Numbered from the stretch's first letter, positions 46,611 through 58,260 are shown. The stretch is 64,000 nucleotides of DNA from Ophiosphaerella korrae (GCA_028456385.1 JALNQF010000030.1:62001-126000), one strand, 5' to 3'. The notes: a model not told the origin generated them from the letters alone. Numbers and translations: made by a program.

Positions 46611-47173
46611 TGAACTGAGATCATGGATCCGTGGATCGGTAGAAAGTGAATTCCTCACGGGATGCATATAGATTAGCTCTGCAATGAAAGAAAGGTTTCC
46701 TAGCACTGAATAGAAATTACTTCATGAGCCTTGGTACATTTTCTTTCGGTTGTGCCGCAGAACGTGGAACATCTAACAACACTTATTTACCATCAATCTG
46801 GGATATGTCACGTTTCTGGACCTCAGGAGTCCGGAAATTTGCCCGCCTATCAGTTGCTGTATTATTCAGTGGTAGGTCAGCTCTACAAATCTTGTGATTG
46901 GAGCCTGCTTTATCACATCTCGTCTGAGCAGATCAACACGATGTGCCATTTGATCCGATCCCGGCATAGCTATCTTAGCGCGCTTAGCGAATCTGTATTA
47001 GTGCCGGCGTTCGTTCTCCGAGTTCATCCCAACTGCCAAGTCGATCCCAAAGTTCTCTCCAAGATGTTCTAGAACTGATAGAGTAAAATAATTGGAATAT
47101 TTTAGTATAAATAGACAAGGCCAAAAGCTGCTTTCCCTTCAGAAACACCACCTTGACGCGAATTATAGCGAAG

Positions 47174-48343
47174 ATGACCGAACCAACCACCATAGTTGTA
47201 ATTGGCGCTGGTGTGATTGGGCTGACCGCCAGCCTCCGCCTCCTTACTGCATTAGACCAAGCCAAGTTCAGGATCGTTATTGTATCGCGAGAATGGCCAA
47301 CCTCTATCCCTGGTGCACCAATCAATCACTCAGTCAACTACGCCTCTATGTGGGCGGGGGCTCACGTGCGACCCATCCCAGGCAGTACACCACAGCTAAA
47401 ACGAGAAGCCCGGTGGTTGAAAAGCACCGCCGAAGTTTTTGAAGAACAACTCTGTCGTACATCATCGATTGGTGTGACTAAATGCAAAGGTATTGAGCTT
47501 TTAGAAGCGCCAACAACAGACTATGCACAGCAAACAAGAGAATCGTTCTTTTTAGAATCTGGCCTAACGAACTACCGAAAATATGAACAGACTGAGCTTC
47601 CTGAAGATGTTCGATTAGGATACGAATACGATACATACTGCATCAATGCGCCGGTCTACTGCGCCAACCTCTTGCGTTCTTTCATTGTCCAAGGCGGGCA
47701 GTGTTTGCAACGCGACCTGACTAACGAGTGGGAGGCCAGCAGTATTGTGCCCAACGTGGGATTGGTCATCAATGCCTCTGGAATTGGGTTTGGAGATAGG
47801 GAATGCTTCCCCGTACGAGGTAAGCCTTCGGTAGACTTCTCATGATCCTCAATATTGATATTGACCTATGTACTAGGCCAGACTGTCCTTACGGATCTTA
47901 CCTCTGCGATTAAGACAGTCACTAAACAGAGAAAAGATGGTTCATGGAGTTTCATAATTCCACGCTTCTTCGAAGGAGGCACTGTTGTAGGAGGAACAAA
48001 ACAACCCGGGAATTGGACAGCTGAACCGGTTCTCTCGATCAGAGAGTCGCTTCTGAGCGAAGGTGGCAAGATCACTGAGATGGCATCAGATCCCAAGGTG
48101 GCTAGTGGTACGGCGAAAGTAATCACTGACATTGTAGGTCGCCGGCCCATGCGCAAGGGGGGGATGAGAATTGAGGTCGAACAGCCCAGGGAAACTGGTG
48201 CAGATGCAAATGGTAATAAAACGCCTGTAGTACATGCTTATGGGGCTGGTGGGAGAGGGTTTGAGATATCATGGGGTGTCGCTGAAGAAGTTGCTGATTT
48301 GGCTAAGTCTGTTTTATTGGTGAAGGATTCGGCCAAGCTATAA
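47174..48343 (+). CDS. D-amino-acid oxidase family FAD enzyme, peroxisomal
   Basis: Two exons (47174-47819, 47877-48343), 57-nt intron, 370 aa. The FAD-binding IVVIGAGVIGL is at the N-terminus (residues 7-17). PINHSVNYASMWAGAHVRP is the segment after the first beta-alpha-beta unit, and LVINASGIGFGD fits the second FAD contact. GRRPMRKGGMRIE contains the conserved Arg expected to hold the substrate carboxylate. VVHAYGAGGRGFEISWGVA (about 333-351) matches the DAO C-terminal signature. The last three residues are AKL, a plausible PTS1. The reaction is oxidation of a D-amino acid to the imino acid with H2O2 release; D-Asp versus neutral D-amino acids cannot be told from sequence. The start is the first ATG; a longer frame uses TTG. 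Two palindromic operator candidates lie upstream, and a RidA pseudogene lies in the same block. Confidence 0.88.
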
Positions 48344-48930
48344 ACCTGCCAATCACTGTTGCTCAAATCCGGTGGATCCGCTTGGCGAGAGTGATGGTTA
48401 TACTTATCAAGTGCCGTCAAAAAGATAGCCAACACGCTAAATTGTAAAAAAATTTAGCAGAACGGGGCGTGACAAGCATCACTAGAACCCCTGATTCCTT
48501 GCGCGATATGTGATTCATTATTGGCCTGAGTATGCCTATCAATGAGGGTGAGTGAAATCCTTAATCAGTATGTCTCGAGCCCATGTGTGCCTTCACAATG
48601 CAGTATCTGTCTGTAAAGATCATTCCCATCATTGTTCTGGGTATCTATAAGTTCTCTTTAACAAGGGGCACTCTATTCGGCCTTGTGATTTAATGTTACT
48701 ACTTTTACTCTCTATTTACTGTATGTCTAGGTACTATCTGGGGTTTAAGTAATTTTTTGTAAATGCTTTAGCGGCTCGTGTAAATTAGTGGATCAAGTAG
48801 TATATAGGTAGATTCCTGATAAAATTTAGATAACAAAGATATTTACCAACTTTTCAGAGGGCAGCTGAACATATACAGTTATAGCTGAGTAAGCACGAAG
48901 CGGAATGGGGAGCTAAAAGGTGATTATAAT

Positions 48931-48968
<38 letters not shown>

Positions 48969-49377
48969 CGAACAAGGCTGAAGAACGTGTTTCAAAATAC
49001 ATAATACCTGAATAAAATTAATTAGCACATAGTATCTGATATACGTATGACGTAGAATTATAAGTTAAACCAGGTACTTCCATGTTCAAAGATCTTGATG
49101 AAGGCATAAATCACCCAACTAATGGACCATGTTTATTTCTAGACCTGTTTACTGAAAGAACCTCTGGTTTGATATAATTTCAAGATTGCCATTGCAGATC
49201 GCTTGTTTGCTTCAATCATTAGTCTATGCCAGCGCTACATAATGATGAGAAAAAAACGAATCAGTGATTTATAAATCTTCCCAAGACTTGAAAATGGATA
49301 TATAACTACAATAAAAACTCTCTGTTAACCCACAAGAAACCTGAAACAAAACCCAAGGCCAAGAAAACTATTTCATC
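48344..49377. other. AT-rich intergenic region
   Basis: Very AT-rich, with a (TA)16 run. No gene is seen. Confidence 0.5.
48936..48967. repeat. (TA)16 microsatellite
   Basis: Thirty-two bases of uninterrupted TA dinucleotides. Confidence 0.95.
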
Positions 49378-50607
49378 ATGACCCAAAATAACAAAAATTT
49401 CAAGATGGACGAGAATTACGACTACGTATTTGAGCCTGAGAAAATGATGAAGAAATTCTTTTGGACACCATCAAATACGGTGGACCGTAGACTAAGAATA
49501 GAAAACGTGAAAAAAGAACTAGGAGAAGTAATGGAATGGTACTCTAACGATCCAGTGGAGTTGTGTCGTGCCTGTGGCTGGAATAGTCACCATGAGACTA
49601 ATTCTTCGTATCTATCTCGGATTCGTGTTCAACATACCCGTTGGAATAATGGGCTATGGTCGATTGGAAATAACTGGATGATTTGGGATCGTCCAAAAGG
49701 CGCACATGAAGGCAGTGATTACGTGACTGTCCAGTTCCTCAAGGAGAGGGGCACCAGGGACATACCTCTAGTTGAGAAAATAATCCAACTAAGTGATCCT
49801 GACGATGACTTTCAACAAACCTTGATGAGCCGAGCTAAGGGAGAGCGGATGAAGGATTTATGGCCAACTTTATCTCGGATACAGAGGAAAGGCTTCGTTA
49901 AGCAAATGGTTGATGCTCTAAAGGAATTACGTCAGTTCACATCACCAGTTCCATGCCGTGCAGATGGCAGTCCTCTTGCAGACAGAATCACAAGTGAGTT
50001 TTGCTCATACCTAGGATGCAAGATGGTAGGAGAAACGAGTGATGAATGGGTTGAAAACTGGTCTGAAGATATTCGAGCAGGCATCTTAACAGACTGCAGG
50101 TATAGGGATGCAGACCCCGATGTTGTTCTGCAGGAGCTTAAAAGCATATTCCCCGGAGGAGGTCCATATGTCCTTACGCATGGCCAGCTTAATTTTGACA
50201 ACATCATAGTCAACAAGAAGGAGGAGAAAATTGTGGCGATCATCGACTGGAAGCGTGGTGGATACCTTCCATGGTGGGTCGAACACTGCAACTGTTTTCA
50301 ATATGCAGTCAGTGACGGGGAACGAGAATTTTATAACATGGTCTGGAGAGAGCTGCACCCTGAACCCGAGTGGCATGAGGCTCGGAAAACCGCTGTCGAT
50401 GCAGCTAAAAAAATTCGCGCGCTCATAATGCTGTCCCGTAACAGCCATACGAAACCAGATAATTCAGAGTTTGGATCGTGGAATCGCCCAGCATTTTGTA
50501 CAAACGAAGGCAAAAACTATGGGGGACGTGTTTTTGAACTCGAATGGTTCGATGGGCAGACGAAGCACAATCTCAAAGAACCTGTCAGGGAGTTTACGTA
50601 TAGATGA
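49378..50607 (+). CDS. APH-fold kinase-like protein with altered catalytic loop
   Basis: A single exon of 409 aa, starting at an ATG after an A-rich leader. The fold assignment (aminoglycoside phosphotransferase-like, PF01636 type) rests on the C-lobe: YVLTHGQLNFDNIIV followed by IIDWKRGGYLPWWVEHCN, with spacing and flanking residues typical of fungal APH proteins. In active members the first motif is HxD; here residue 270 is Gln (HGQ), so the catalytic base is missing. The metal-binding Asp of IIDW (residue 290) is kept. The N-lobe contains WMIWDRPKGAHEGSDYVTVQ, a plausible beta-sheet, without a clear Lys motif. It may be a pseudokinase or bind a nucleotide without transfer. It is tail-to-tail with the RanBP2-finger gene 185 bases away. 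Base use is AT-richer than neighbouring housekeeping genes. Confidence 0.75.
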   Translation: MTQNNKNFKMDENYDYVFEPEKMMKKFFWTPSNTVDRRLRIENVKKELGEVMEWYSNDPVELCRACGWNSHHETNSSYLSRIRVQHTRWNNGLWSIGNNWMIWDRPKGAHEGSDYVTVQFLKERGTRDIPLVEKIIQLSDPDDDFQQTLMSRAKGERMKDLWPTLSRIQRKGFVKQMVDALKELRQFTSPVPCRADGSPLADRITSEFCSYLGCKMVGETSDEWVENWSEDIRAGILTDCRYRDADPDVVLQELKSIFPGGGPYVLTHGQLNFDNIIVNKKEEKIVAIIDWKRGGYLPWWVEHCNCFQYAVSDGEREFYNMVWRELHPEPEWHEARKTAVDAAKKIRALIMLSRNSHTKPDNSEFGSWNRPAFCTNEGKNYGGRVFELEWFDGQTKHNLKEPVREFTYR

Positions 50608-50792
50608 TACTGTATTGGATTGATAAAGGTCTAGACTGCCAGTTCCCTCCTCAGATACGTGCAGAGAGTAGCCACGGATCCAAACGATGCTAGTTACTTT
50701 CATATAAAAACTAAACTACAAAGGATGTGTCCCATGACTAAGTGATGTGATTGTGTTAATCGGGTCACCGTGATGATATGTTAGAGTTCCAT

Positions 50793-51227
50793 CTAGATTA
50801 CTGGAAAAAGACCAGAACTTGCACAGTTGCTGCCAGTATCGTTTGCCAGAATAGCAGGACTAATTTGTTCAAACCTGATGTAAGAGTCCACATGTAATCC
50901 TTGCGTTTGTAGTTTGCTGTCATAATACAACACAACATTCCCGTCCTGATCCTTGACGAGCAAGGCAATATTGCCCTCATGATCTCCCACTTGGATGGCA
51001 ACCAAAGGGTTTCGTCTGGCAATATCCACGGCCAATCGAAAGAATGTAGGCCCTGAGACACGTCCTCGGGTGGTTTTTTCGCAACCGAAATTGTCAACGC
51101 GTGAGCCGAATGAGATTATTCTGTGAGATGGAGCCAGTGGTACAGATCTCCCCTCACGTAAGCAAATTTCACAGATTTGCATGTGTGAGGGATTGCTATA
51201 TCTGCAAATCCAGCATTTTTTGGTCAT
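50793..51227 (-). CDS. Small protein with RanBP2-type zinc finger
   Basis: A single-exon frame of 144 aa. Residues 5-22 fit the RanBP2/NZF finger: CWICRYSN, then MQICEIC, giving C-x2-C-x3-N-x10-C... more exactly Cys5, Cys8, Asn12, Cys19, Cys22, with Trp6 placed one residue late relative to the usual W-x-C. The rest (from RVSGPTFFRLAVDIARRNPL) is a globular, mixed alpha/beta sequence with VVLYYDSKL and is not recognised. Fingers of this type bind ubiquitin or single-stranded RNA. No signal peptide or membrane segment. It may be a lineage-specific protein; it lies in the same AT-rich block as the APH-like gene and shares a 3' intergenic space with it. Confidence 0.6.
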   Translation of the reverse strand: MTKKCWICRYSNPSHMQICEICLREGRSVPLAPSHRIISFGSRVDNFGCEKTTRGRVSGPTFFRLAVDIARRNPLVAIQVGDHEGNIALLVKDQDGNVVLYYDSKLQTQGLHVDSYIRFEQISPAILANDTGSNCASSGLFPVI

Positions 51228-52234
51228 CGTGTTTAGTTGGTATGATTATATTGTAAGAAGGTTGAGTCTGTTCAGAGGACCTGGGAATTAAAAAAAACCT
51301 AGTACTTATACTGCAAATGCTTTTCTCTCATTGTAAGGACACAACTGATCTATGGCTGAGACGAGGACGTATAACAAACGAATGTTTCAGGTCAAAAGCC
51401 AACAGGGCGGGGGGCTAAACCATTATACGGGTTTTGTGGATCTGGCATAAGCATTTCCAGTGCCACACCAAATGCCGAATGAGGGGTTTCCGTAAAGACT
51501 ACGCGAAAGCACAAGAGAAAAAGTTATTATGTTTCTAACTAAAGCAGGATATCGGAAAATTACTAGTCTCAAATGAGAAGGTAGGCGGGTATAGAGCCTA
51601 AACCAAGATCGCCGTTGCTGTGGGCTCCATCTGAGACATAGCATCGGCCACGTAACGTGCTTCTTTGTCTCACCCGTTTAAACCGCCCGCCCGCCCGCCC
51701 GTCTGCCTGGCGCCACCGGCCTCCTTTCAGCCTAGCAAAGCTAAACCTATTGGATGGGAGCCCCCAAGACATACCCCTGTTTTTGGATCTAGCATATGTG
51801 CAAATCTATATTCAATGCGCTATGACCAACCGTACAGGACTTTGGATCTGTATAGAACAAAAGGATAGCTGTGAGGATAGGCGAGTGTTTCACCTGTGAT
51901 CGTTTGATCGTGCATGAAGGAAATTGAGAAGTGGACGGCAGACGGTAGACGACGACATAATGATCGAGGTGCCTACTCAGGGGATTCGGCAGAAAACAAA
52001 GGCGGATGTGTTGTGCTTCATTACGAAACGATATCCGAACAATAAACATTCACTGTCAACCGTGGCCACGAAACTGACTTCCTTGAAAACACCCGCGCGT
52101 GAGAATTCAGTAGAAAAGCATATCAGTAGTAAACACTTGCTGAATCGGCCTTAATATCTGAATTTGGAATATACACATCGCATGTCCCACCATCTGTTCC
52201 ACATCACCGTTTCTATTTCGTTTACATCATCTAC
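51228..52234. other. Intergenic region
   Basis: Holds a short (GCCC)n run near 51682-51701. No gene is supported. Confidence 0.45.
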
Positions 52235-53102
52235 TTACACAGCCTTCCTCCTCGGTTGCTCACCATTGACTTCTAACCTATACCCCTCACCTCCCTTTTC
52301 CGTCTCCAAATCCTTCTTTTCAATCTTCTTCTTCAACCCTGCGATCTCAGGGAAGTCAAACGCCTCGCTTCTCCCTCCCTCAAGGCCATTCCAAGCCCCA
52401 ATCTTGTCCCAATTTGTCCATGTCAACGCACCCACCCACGGCTGCACATTCCACCCCAGCTCCAGCACCACATCCGTCCTGTTCTGTAGCTTGCCCGTAA
52501 TATCCGTAATTTGGTATTTTGGGCGTTGGTTCGGCAGATGAAGCTCGCCGCGTGGGTAGAGCAGTTCTTCAACAGGTTCTTTGAGGCCTTTTGCTTTAGC
52601 TGCAGCCTGTGCCTTTTTGGATTTCTTGGGAAGGACTTTGGACTTGGATTTGGATTTTGGATTGGGATGGATGAAGTCGTTTTGGTGCCAGGGGGCGGAG
52701 GATGAGGCGAGGATGGCGTCCCAGATGATCGCTTCTGAGGCTGGTTCTGAGGCGCGAGTTGAGGGGTAGACGGCTTTGATGTAGACGAAGACTTGTTTGG
52801 TGTTCCAATTGAAGAGGCTACGTAGGTCTGTGGGCATCATGTTAGCGCTTTCGTAGATGGATTGGTTGATAAAGCGCGAACAAACCTGTCTCTAGGTCGA
52901 ACCTGACATGTGCATATTCCTCCTTCTTATAGCTATAGTAGTGTGGCCTCCCCTTGACAACTTGTACATTTCGTAGCTTTACACTCGCGCTCGGGCTCTG
53001 TGGGGAAATAAAGCTGCTCAGCGCGACAACAGCAGCGACTGTGAAAGCTACGGTTGTGAAGAAGCCAAAGACATTCTGCAGCCGCACCAAAGCCGAGTAC
53101 AT
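52235..53102 (-). CDS. SPC3: Signal peptidase complex subunit 3
   Basis: Two exons (53102-52886, 52827-52235) with a 58-nt intron give 269 aa. The N-terminal MYSALVRLQNVFGFFTTVAF with the following hydrophobic stretch is the single membrane anchor. The SPC22/25-type lumenal domain follows: VRFDLETDLRSLFNWNTKQV is rebuilt across the intron, then FVYIKAVYP, IIWDAIL and LHLPNQRPKYQITDITGKL, with LELGWNVQPWVGALTW near the end. A Lys/Ala-rich insertion (KSKSKSKVLPKKSKKAQAAA) interrupts the lumenal domain and makes the protein longer than the usual 180-230 aa. Family knowledge: Spc3 is essential for signal peptidase activity in the ER membrane. It lies tandem upstream-to-downstream with XRN1 but on its own promoter. 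Confidence 0.9.
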
Positions 53103-53477
53103 GATTGGGAGGGAAGCCGACTTGCAGCGTATGTGTACGCAATGGTTGTCAAGGTTGATGGTGGAAATGCCGAGCTACGTGTTGCTGTGGTTCGTCCTAA
53201 CACGTATCTGTAGTTGCGCGGAGGTCGGAGCCCAGCCCTATGGAAACTGCGCTAAACTTGGCCTTAGCGCGACCACGACTTGATGCACCTTCACCAGACA
53301 CAGATACGATTTACGAAATACTGGTTTTAACAAGCATTGAATACTATAGCTTACTTGATTGCACGAGAAATTTTGACGATGGAGAACGACAACATCTATC
53401 TTATTGATCCTTATTGATCCTTCCAGCGATCTTTTTTTGAGATGGTCTTCAGTCTTGACGCTTACTCTGCTGTTTGT

Positions 53478-56400
53478 CTAGTCCTGACCCGAGGCTGGCG
53501 CGCCTCTTCCTCTCTGTCCTCTCTGCCCCCCACGGAAGCCTCCACGACCACGGCCACGCCCTCGATGCCCCCTTCCTGCATCCAAATTAGCTGGTGGCGG
53601 AACATTTGAGTAATTCTGCGGCCGGAAGTTGGGGTTGTTCGCAACCACGCCCTCAGTAGGATCGCTATTATCTATCCCAGTAAAGCCACCGCGGTTAGGC
53701 TTGGCTCCACCCCGGCCACGAGGGACAAAATCCTGGGCGCCACCGCGACCACGCATGCTTTGATTTCCGTTGGGGTTGGGGTAGTGGGGCTGGAATTGCT
53801 GTCCATTGGCCTGGCCGCGTGGGGCAAAGCCGCCACGACCTCCACGGGGTGGCCCACTGTGGATAGGGAGCGTCTGTTGGCCTTGTTCTGGTTGCTGTGG
53901 TGCGCCATTTTGTCTGGGGGCCATACCGCCGCCACGGCCACGAGGCGCGCCACTGCCATTAGCACCAGTGAAAGCTCCTCGGTATGAGCCGCGAAGCGGA
54001 GGTGGCGTGTTTGCTGGAACCAGTTGCGGACCGCCAGGAGCACCAAAGCGAGATACAGTGTATGGCTGAGACGTCTGTTGCGGACGCTTTGCAGCCGCCG
54101 CTGTAGAATACGAGACAAATTGACGATCGGTCATGTTCAACACACCAGTAGCTGGCACAGTAGAACCCCGGAAGGGAGAGCATCGATCACCAAGTGATGT
54201 GCCACTCATGAACGTTGCGTCAAACACAACATCTAATAACAGGACGCGAGCAATCCTAGTCTTACCAATAACTGTACCCGCCGACCCAATAGGCACTCTC
54301 CCAGAGTCTTGGACGTAGATGATACGATCGCCGATGGTGAACTGCTGGTCATGAAGACGTTGCTCAGCGTCAGCCGGCTTCAGCAAAGCGTTGCGCGGTA
54401 CTTTGCGAATCTTTTTAGGTTCTACATCCTGTGTAATGGGGAAATTAGCATCAGCGGCCTGCTCAATCAGTTTCACGGTGTCGGAGTCGAGTTGTTCTGC
54501 ATCCAAGGGAACTTTTTCAAAACTCTTCGTCTGAAACTCCTTGAGCCAAGCTCCAATTTCCTTAACCTTCTGCTTTGCAACTTCCGGTGCGTAAAAGTCC
54601 GTGTCTTGCCACCCGTCGCCAGTTGGATTGTTGATGATGGCGGCGACGAAGTCAGGAAATTTGATCATGTACTGAGCAAGGAGGTCAATTGCCTTCTGGC
54701 TATACTCCCAGCCATTCGCAGATTTCCTGGAATAGCCTAAGACTTTCAATTTCTTTGCTTCAAATTTGAGATTCAAGCCAAGATTCAACTTCAATCCGCT
54801 TGACGTGACGTTGAATGCAGACGTCAACTTGGACAACGCCAGGGGTGGCATGTGCAGCTGTCTAGCGACAACGTATGACGGAAGGTATGGTGTTGTCTGC
54901 TCGGCCCGTTTGACAATCTCACGCCCAAAGTCTGTCTCTTGCTTCTTCAGTTTTGCTACCATGATCGTAGCTTTGTTGTCTGCATGTCCAATGATTTGCA
55001 ATGGCCGGCCGTATGCGTAGTCGCCAAGATAGAATGCTCGCGCGCCCTCTGGGAACTCCTCTTCGATTGGCAAAGCCTCCATTTCCAAGAAACGAGGATC
55101 CGCACTTATGACGTCGTCCACAATAGTCTGGGTTGCATATTCTACTTGCAACCCCTGCACTTCGCCGTATTCCTTGATCGTCGCACCTTCATCCGTCTTT
55201 CGTAGACCCTTGAGCATTTCCACATACACAAGGGATTCAACTTCACCAATCATGATACCAAGGCGTTTACTGTAGCCTTTCTCTATTCGATCTGCCGTTT
55301 TCTTCCAGTCGGAGATCTCTTTCGACTCATGTGGGATCGCAACAGGGACTTGTGGTCCGCTATCTGGTAGCACATAATCGAATAGTTCATCTGATACTTT
55401 TACCACCTTTGCTTCGTGTAGAAAGGGATAACCAACATGAACGGCTTTGCCTAACTTCTCTTTCGCATGTCCTACGGATTGTCTTGGCTCTATATCTAGA
55501 AGGGTGACAGTCATGCTCTCGTTGCGACTGTCTTGTTGGAAGACGTTGACGCTCGCGAAGTCGAGTTTTCCATGAAACGGCAATACTTTCAAACTTGGAA
55601 ATCCCGCTAATGCGGCTGATCCAAGTTTCACGCCGTCCATAAGGCCAATGTAGTATTCAAGCCCATCCATGGTAGGCAGTTCGTAAATATTTTCAATGCA
55701 TTTGCAATGCGGAAGGTCAGGAAACACTCCAGGTAAAGATGACGGGTAGACAAAATCCAAATCCTTGGAGTGGGTGAATTTAAGAGACACGCCAAATGAG
55801 TTTCGAGACTTCTCATCCGGTGTCAAATCATTTTCCTTCGTTGCCATTGCCTTTAATAGCCTATCCTCTTCGATGAACGGAATCTTGACCACTGCTTCCC
55901 AATCTTGCTTCTTCCCATTCATGTCCAGAGTAAAGTCGCGCGGGTAGAAGTCAATAATAGGCGAGTCGGCGCTCGTCATGAGGGGATGGTATGCTTGCGG
56001 CACGATTTTCTTGCTTCGGTCAGGTAAGACGCCCATCAATTGCTGGTATGGCTTGAAAGGCTGACCAAGCTTAAAGTTGATATCCGCTTTCAGGCCTCTC
56101 TTTACGTCCGAGATCATGGGAGAGTAGTGATAACCATAGTACCAAGGCCACGATGCAACCCCACGGTAATAGTAGTAGAGGACCCACTGCAAGCCTTGGA
56201 CGTAATTCTCGGTCAGTTTGCGTAACTCTTCTTCGTTGCTACGATCCCATTCAAACTTGCTCTTGTAGTAGTCGTTTTTCCAGGCGTCAAACTTTTCATC
56301 GTACTTTTTCTGCATCTCATTTTGCGCATCTTCAGGTGAAATATCGACAATTTTCGCGTTGTCATATTTCTGGATGACGCGCACAATCGCTTTCGTAGAC

Positions 56401-57868
56401 TCATCGTCAATGTCATCATCGTCATCGTCTTCATTGTCTTCAATCAGCTTAGGCGGGGCTGATATTTGGATGTGTCGGTCACCATCGTCGTTTTGAATTG
56501 TTTTCCACTGCAGGTGTAGCCTATCCGCGAGTTCCTCGACGAACTTTCGATCTTCTGCCCTAAGATCGACCGGGAGATCCAAAGGTGACTGCTCTTTCTT
56601 TTGTAGGTGACTTCCCACCCAGCTCTTGATCTTTGCAAACATCTTTTTCTGTTTAGTAGACATGATTATCGTACCTCGTTTTGCTGTCTTCTGCATGATG
56701 TCTTCTTTCTCTAAACGTTTCCCCTTGAACCAAGCAGCATCCGCGTTCTCTGATTCGAAATGTCTAAACTCTATTTGTGACAACTCGTCGAGCAGAAGAG
56801 CCAAGCGATCCATATTGATGACACCTTCTTCATTGATATATCCCTTGGCCTTTGGTAATACGGTCTTGTAGACATTGAACATGAGAGCTAAAGCGCCTTC
56901 GTTAATGTGTAAATGCGGGAGATTGGGAAGAAAGTCGTTGCCAACAAAAAAGGCCATCAAGATGAAATCGTCAATAACCCTCTCCATGTCAAATGGAAAG
57001 CCAAGAGCACCAGGCTCCTCAAGCTCCTGAAACTCCAGTTCTAGGTATTCTCGCACGATGCAGAGATGCATAAGGAAAAAGTTCTGATGTTCGAGCTCTT
57101 TGGATTTTGTTTGGCTCTGGCGGCCAAACGTAACCTCCTCACGCAGCAAGCAAAAGTGAGGATCGTGACTGAGCAGGCCCAACATGATGAGATCTGCATC
57201 CAGTCCATAGAGGCAGTGGCGCCGGTTCGGGTCATATCCAGGCTGTGCTTTTGCCTGGCGAATATACTCCATGACCTTGTGCTCTCCTTCTCCAGGGACC
57301 TCATGACCAGACAGAACGACTTCCACGCCCTGCCAGTCCAAGTCTTCAGAAACCTTCTTGTTGATGAAGTACTTCAACTGCTGTGTCAACTTGGCCATGA
57401 ACTCAGTACCTGGAGTAATGCAGTTACTATCGAAAGCTTCCTCTTTAGGCATCTCGGCGCCTTCACGAATGGCCTTTTCACGGGCCTTCTCAGCGTCAAG
57501 TGCGGTTCGGAAACGGCGAGCTCGTTGCTGGTTCATCTTGGCGCGCGGGGCGACGCCGTCAATGGCCATGAAGAAGAGTTGCTTGGGCTTGATCTTGCCA
57601 AACAGATGCTCGATATAGTTGAAGATGTCGATAAACATCTTGTCCTCTGATTTACGGGTTGTTGCGCTATCGGAGTCATTGTGGGTGCAGTTGTGGATGA
57701 TACCATTCATGTCGAGCTAGAGTAGGTTGTCAGTCGACGTACAGAGGGTAACACAACAAGGCTACCAACATAAAGGCAGTCAAACTCAGGAATGCGATTC
57801 TCTGCAATGAGCTGCGAGATGCCCGGGTACCGTTCGGACATCCATCGAAAGAACTTGGGAACACCCAT
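53478..57868 (-). CDS. XRN1: 5'-3' exoribonuclease 1
   Basis: Two exons (57868-57770, 57716-53478) with a 53-nt intron give 1445 aa. Exon 1 carries MGVPKFFRWMSERYPGISQL, the invariant XRN start. The catalytic acidic residues fall at the same numbers as I know from yeast Xrn1: Asp35 (LDMNG), Asp86 (AIDGVAPRAKMNQQR), Glu176 and Glu178 (PGEGEH), Asp206 and Asp208 (YGLDADLIMLG). FVGNDFLPNLPHL is also present. PAZ/KOW/SH3-like domains follow, and the last 250 residues are Gln/Pro- and RGG-rich (APRGRGGG type repeats), likely disordered and RNA- or P-body-associated. Function: cytoplasmic decay of decapped mRNA. Its start faces the HAT2 gene head-to-head across about 390 bases. Confidence 0.96.
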
Positions 57869-58260
57869 AGCTGCAGCGAATCTCTAATGATACCAGCTGC
57901 AAATAAGGCGAGGCGACGGTTCAAGGTCACGAAAGAGAAGAGAATAGGGAGACGAGGAACTTGGTAGAAGCGCACAAGGCGCGGGTATTTGCGAGCGATA
58001 GGAAAGTAAAGGGGGATGGTTCTCGACGCTGGGGTCTTCAAAGAGTCGAAACAAGGTCGGCGACACATTCGATATCCAGCACCAGTGCCAAGCGCGGAGG
58101 GCGCTAGCAGCAGGCCCCGGAGAGTCGCTTACTCGCTAATTAGTATCTAGCTAGCTTGACGCGAACATTACTGGAGCGCGGAACGGCCAACGCGTCCTGA
58201 CACTCTCGCATAGGTGGTGCAGCGTCCTGACTGTTTCCAAGACATTTCGTGCCAACAAAT

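Larger units (their letters stand above)
45772..47173. other. Intergenic region upstream of the oxidase
   Basis: Contains two near-identical 35-nt direct repeats about 120 bases apart, each centred on a CGG-N10-CCG palindrome. A 64-codon frame at 45998-46192 has a hydrophobic end but no recognised feature. Confidence 0.5.

Noticed and set aside
54309..57650. Plus-strand frames of 140-194 codons across XRN1
   Set aside because: Antisense shadows of the XRN1 coding sequence.
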